A stretch of 64,000 nucleotides of DNA from Pseudescherichia vulneris NBRC 102420. Lineage in GTDB: Bacteria > Pseudomonadota > Gammaproteobacteria > Enterobacterales > Enterobacteriaceae. The stretch is from the NCBI RefSeq assembly GCF_000759795.1, contig NZ_BBMZ01000023.1, positions 1-64,000 of the forward strand, given 5' to 3'. The translations under genes and the position numbers were made by a program. Under the pieces are notes generated by a model. It did no database searches and was not told where the DNA came from. It worked only from the letters and a program-made list of their open reading frames with translations. Shown here piece by piece: positions 62,989-64,000 of the stretch; within the stretch, counting starts at the first letter, position 1, and the number at the start of each line of letters is the position of its first letter.

Positions 62989-63143
62989 ATTACTTCCCGT
63001 TATGTGGCTTAGGGCGAATAAATTCTGTTCAACCTGCTGCATCCAGCCTTATAAACTACCATTTTCGCGCAGCGGACGAAATGGAAAACCGTGACATCCA
63101 GATGATGTAAGGCCAAAAAGCAGAAATTCAACGCTATGTGGCC

Positions 63144-63911
63144 TTACTCATTTTTCTCTTCACGCTGGGCTATCTCGATATCTTCTTTCACCGGCGGCGT
63201 CAGTGGCCCACAGAGACGCTGTGCAAGCCAGGTCGCCAGGGTGACCAGAATACCAGAGATGAGCGTCGCTACCGCCAGATCCTGTGGCCAGTGCATGCCC
63301 AGCAGCAGTCGGCTGCCCATGACCAGTACGGCCCATACCATCAGCACAACGATAGTAAGCGTACGGCGACGGGGCCATAGCAGGCCCACGGCCAGCAGCG
63401 CCCAGCTGGCGGCAAACATCGTGTGGCCGGAGGGGAAGGCAAAGCCGGTCTCTTTCTGCCAGTGCTTACGTAAAAACTCCGGCACGTTGTCCTGCTCGGT
63501 AAGCTGCTTCTGCACCAGGGCACCGCGCTCCTTACGTTTTAAAGTGTAGAACTCATCTACCGGAATTTGGTGCGTTTTTTCGAGCCAGACCACAAATGGA
63601 CGTGGCTCCTGAGCAACCGTTTTAACCCAGGATTTAACCCCCTGGCCAATCACGATCGCCACGCCAAGAATGGTAAACAGCGTCAGTGCCGCCTTCAGGC
63701 GAAAGCGTAAACACCACAGGAACCAGCCGCATAACACGACGTGGGTAATGATGCCCCAGGGCTGGGTAACCGTTTCGGTGATCCAGTAGAGCATTTGAAG
63801 CCAGCCGCTGTGGCCCCCAGGCTGCCAATGCCAGCCGAAGAGCAATACCAGCAGTGGCATGATCAGCAGAAGTCCCGTTCCGGCGGCGATCCGTCTTGCG
63901 ATTGAGAGCAT
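63144..63911 (-). CDS. pgpB: Phosphatidylglycerophosphatase B / undecaprenyl-diphosphatase PgpB
   Basis: 255-residue PAP2-family inner-membrane phosphatase dephosphorylating phosphatidylglycerophosphate and undecaprenyl diphosphate. PAP2 motifs are KSWVKTVAQEPRP, AFPSGHTMFAAS and GSRLLLGMHWPQDLAVA. Six transmembrane segments are predicted. The stop codon lies in one arm of a TAAGGCCA/TGGCCTTA inverted repeat. Positions 63912-64000 hold only its upstream region. Confidence 0.96.
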   Translation of the reverse strand: MLSIARRIAAGTGLLLIMPLLVLLFGWHWQPGGHSGWLQMLYWITETVTQPWGIITHVVLCGWFLWCLRFRLKAALTLFTILGVAIVIGQGVKSWVKTVAQEPRPFVVWLEKTHQIPVDEFYTLKRKERGALVQKQLTEQDNVPEFLRKHWQKETGFAFPSGHTMFAASWALLAVGLLWPRRRTLTIVVLMVWAVLVMGSRLLLGMHWPQDLAVATLISGILVTLATWLAQRLCGPLTPPVKEDIEIAQREEKNE

Positions 63912-64000
63912 TTTCTTTCCCTTTCAATTAAGTGACACAATAATAACTGAAAAATAACAAGTTCGGCGGATTTGACGGATTTGTGCGTTTAATCTTTGTA

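Overview
The window is chromosomal DNA of an Enterobacteriaceae close to Enterobacter, Lelliottia, Leclercia or Kosakonia. The backbone is collinear with (and inverted relative to) the E. coli K-12 stretch pgpB-lapAB-pyrF-...-tyrR-...-zntB-dbpA-ttcA, but several K-12 blocks are absent. No sequence search was run. Gene names come from recognising protein and RNA sequences, and the genus is an inference.

Region 1 (1-15272) is the early half of a Rac-type lambdoid prophage that continues off the left edge. A CI-like repressor sits between two almost identical operators. Leftward runs cro/ydaS-like, cII/ydaT-like, replication genes O and P with an iteron origin inside O, a nuclease-like gene and a cytosine methyltransferase. 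Rightward runs small early genes, a giant recE, recT, xis and int. Integration is in the 5' end of ttcA at the Rac attachment site, so the phage supplies the promoter region and first codons of ttcA.

Region 2 (15249-21961) is ttcA, dbpA, a 49-residue proline-rich protein gene, the sRNA FnrS with its FNR box, zntB, an unusual chemoreceptor with no periplasmic sensor domain, and dgcM.

Region 3 (21993-32263) is accessory DNA where K-12 carries abg-ogt-fnr-uspE-ynaI. It holds a cupin gene, several decayed gene ends including a deletion fusion of two divergent genes, a BBE-type flavoenzyme, an orphan TccC/Rhs toxin with a putative ADP-ribosyltransferase tip, an adenylate-kinase-like gene, a TetR-controlled RidA/dehydrogenase pair with two palindromic operators, an exported GlcG/HbpS protein and a metallo-beta-lactamase-fold hydrolase.

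Region 4 (32295-43398) is envelope and amino-acid backbone: mppA and mpaA (murein peptide uptake and cleavage, head to head), ycjG, tpx, tyrR, ycjF, ycjX, pspDCBA and pspF. The murein-recycling genes mppA, mpaA and ycjG form a functional set. PspF activates the divergent sigma-54 psp operon.

Region 5 (43399-47576) is a second accessory block: a complete chromosomal hok/mok/sok type I toxin-antitoxin locus, a DUF4142 exported protein, yajD, and a LysR/MFS-exporter pair.

Region 6 (47667-64000) is sapABCDF, yciW, rnb, pdeR, yciZ, yciT, osmB, yciH, pyrF, lapB, lapA and pgpB. dgcM and pdeR, the two halves of the curli c-di-GMP switch known from E. coli, both lie in this window. Nothing here proves a wholly new system. 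The most distinctive items are the orphan TccC toxin, the enlarged RecE with triplicated N-terminal modules, the repeat-bearing methyltransferase, the intact hok/sok locus and the sensorless chemoreceptor.
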